Assembly (NCBI GenBank): GCA_023423855.1
Contig: JAFAEU010000185.1
Coordinates: 1 to 6,014 of the forward strand
DNA: 6,014 bases
DNA from: Pseudomonadota bacterium
Lineage (GTDB): Bacteria; Pseudomonadota; Gammaproteobacteria; Xanthomonadales; Xanthomonadaceae
Direction of reading: 5' to 3'
The position numbers and the translations under genes are program-made. The notes beneath the pieces were generated by a model. That model made no database searches. It worked only from the letters and a program-made list of their open reading frames with translations, and was not told where the DNA came from. Below are positions 5,838-6,014 of the stretch, piece after piece (positions within the stretch are counted from its first letter, which is position 1; every line of letters starts with the position of its first letter).

Positions 5838-6014
5838 ACGAGTTCTTCAGCACGATTTCGAAGGCGACCACGCCGGCCTCGCGGCAACGGTCGATGGCCT
5901 TCTCGAGGATCTCGAAGAACTCCTTGAGCAGGAACATCTGCAGCGGGTCGAGCTTGCCGGAGTAGATGTCGCGGTACAGCTCCAGCATCAGCCGGTCGGC
6001 CTCGTTCTCCAGCG
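5836..6014 (-). CDS. DUF47 / PhoU-like Pit accessory protein, C-terminal part (5' end outside window)
   Basis: The last 58 codons are visible, reading LENEADRLMLELYRDIYSG at the start of the window and ending CREAGVVAFEIVLKNS before TAG. ENEAD, the DP-x(6)-KEFFEILEKAIDRC segment and the IVLKNS terminus are characteristic of the DUF47 family (PF01865), helical PhoU-like proteins usually encoded directly upstream of pit. The family is thought to modulate low-affinity phosphate transport at the inner face of the membrane. Full members are about 205-230 residues, so roughly three quarters of this gene, and its promoter, lie beyond base 6014. It ends 11 bases before the pit ATG. Confidence 0.92.
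   Translation of the reverse strand, partial: LENEADRLMLELYRDIYSGKLDPLQMFLLKEFFEILEKAIDRCREAGVVAFEIVLKNS

Noticed and set aside
4620..5927. 435-codon plus-strand frame opposite pit
   Set aside because: Antisense shadow of the pit gene, beginning inside the heptamer repeat; the minus-strand frame has clear PiT motifs.

Overview
High-GC bacterial chromosome, most like Xanthomonadaceae (Lysobacter/Luteimonas type). The clues are paired secreted M13-family proteins, a DUF47-Pit phosphate operon, a rhomboid gene, weak or absent Shine-Dalgarno sequences on several genes, and gaps packed with REP-like inverted repeats. The assignment rests on gene content and style only; no database was consulted.

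Layout. (1) Bases 1-488 (+) are the C-terminal third of an M13 zinc metallopeptidase that starts inside its HExxH motif and is followed by a strong intrinsic terminator (515-541). (2) The 434-bp gap 489-922 holds a CCTGTC hexamer array running in phase into a perfect 28-bp inverted repeat, a GC-only hairpin, and a probable -10 box. (3) Bases 923-2935 (+) encode a complete exported M13 paralog in which the second zinc histidine, the transition-state histidine and the NAxY asparagine are all replaced, so it is a likely pseudopeptidase beside an apparently active relative. (4) A composite hairpin element (2935-3024) separates it from a convergent minus-strand pair: a rhomboid-family intramembrane protease (3048-3701) and an alkyltransferase-like DNA repair protein with PWHR in place of PCHR (3798-4151). 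(5) Divergent from that pair, across 49 bp, is a small cytosolic protein with a YbjN-like secondary-structure pattern (4201-4611). (6) A heptamer-based inverted repeat fills almost the whole 85-bp convergent gap to a minus-strand operon. That operon has the end of a DUF47/PhoU-like Pit accessory protein (5836-6014, partial), then an 11-bp gap, then a complete PiT phosphate transporter (4697-5824).

How the genes relate. The two M13 proteins are probably a duplicated periplasmic pair in which one copy lost catalysis. DUF47 and Pit form a conserved phosphate-uptake unit. The rhomboid, the Atl protein and the small protein show no clear common pathway. There is no tRNA, rRNA, CRISPR array, transposase or prophage gene in the window. 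The most notable features are the M13 pseudoenzyme and the four distinct intergenic repeat architectures.
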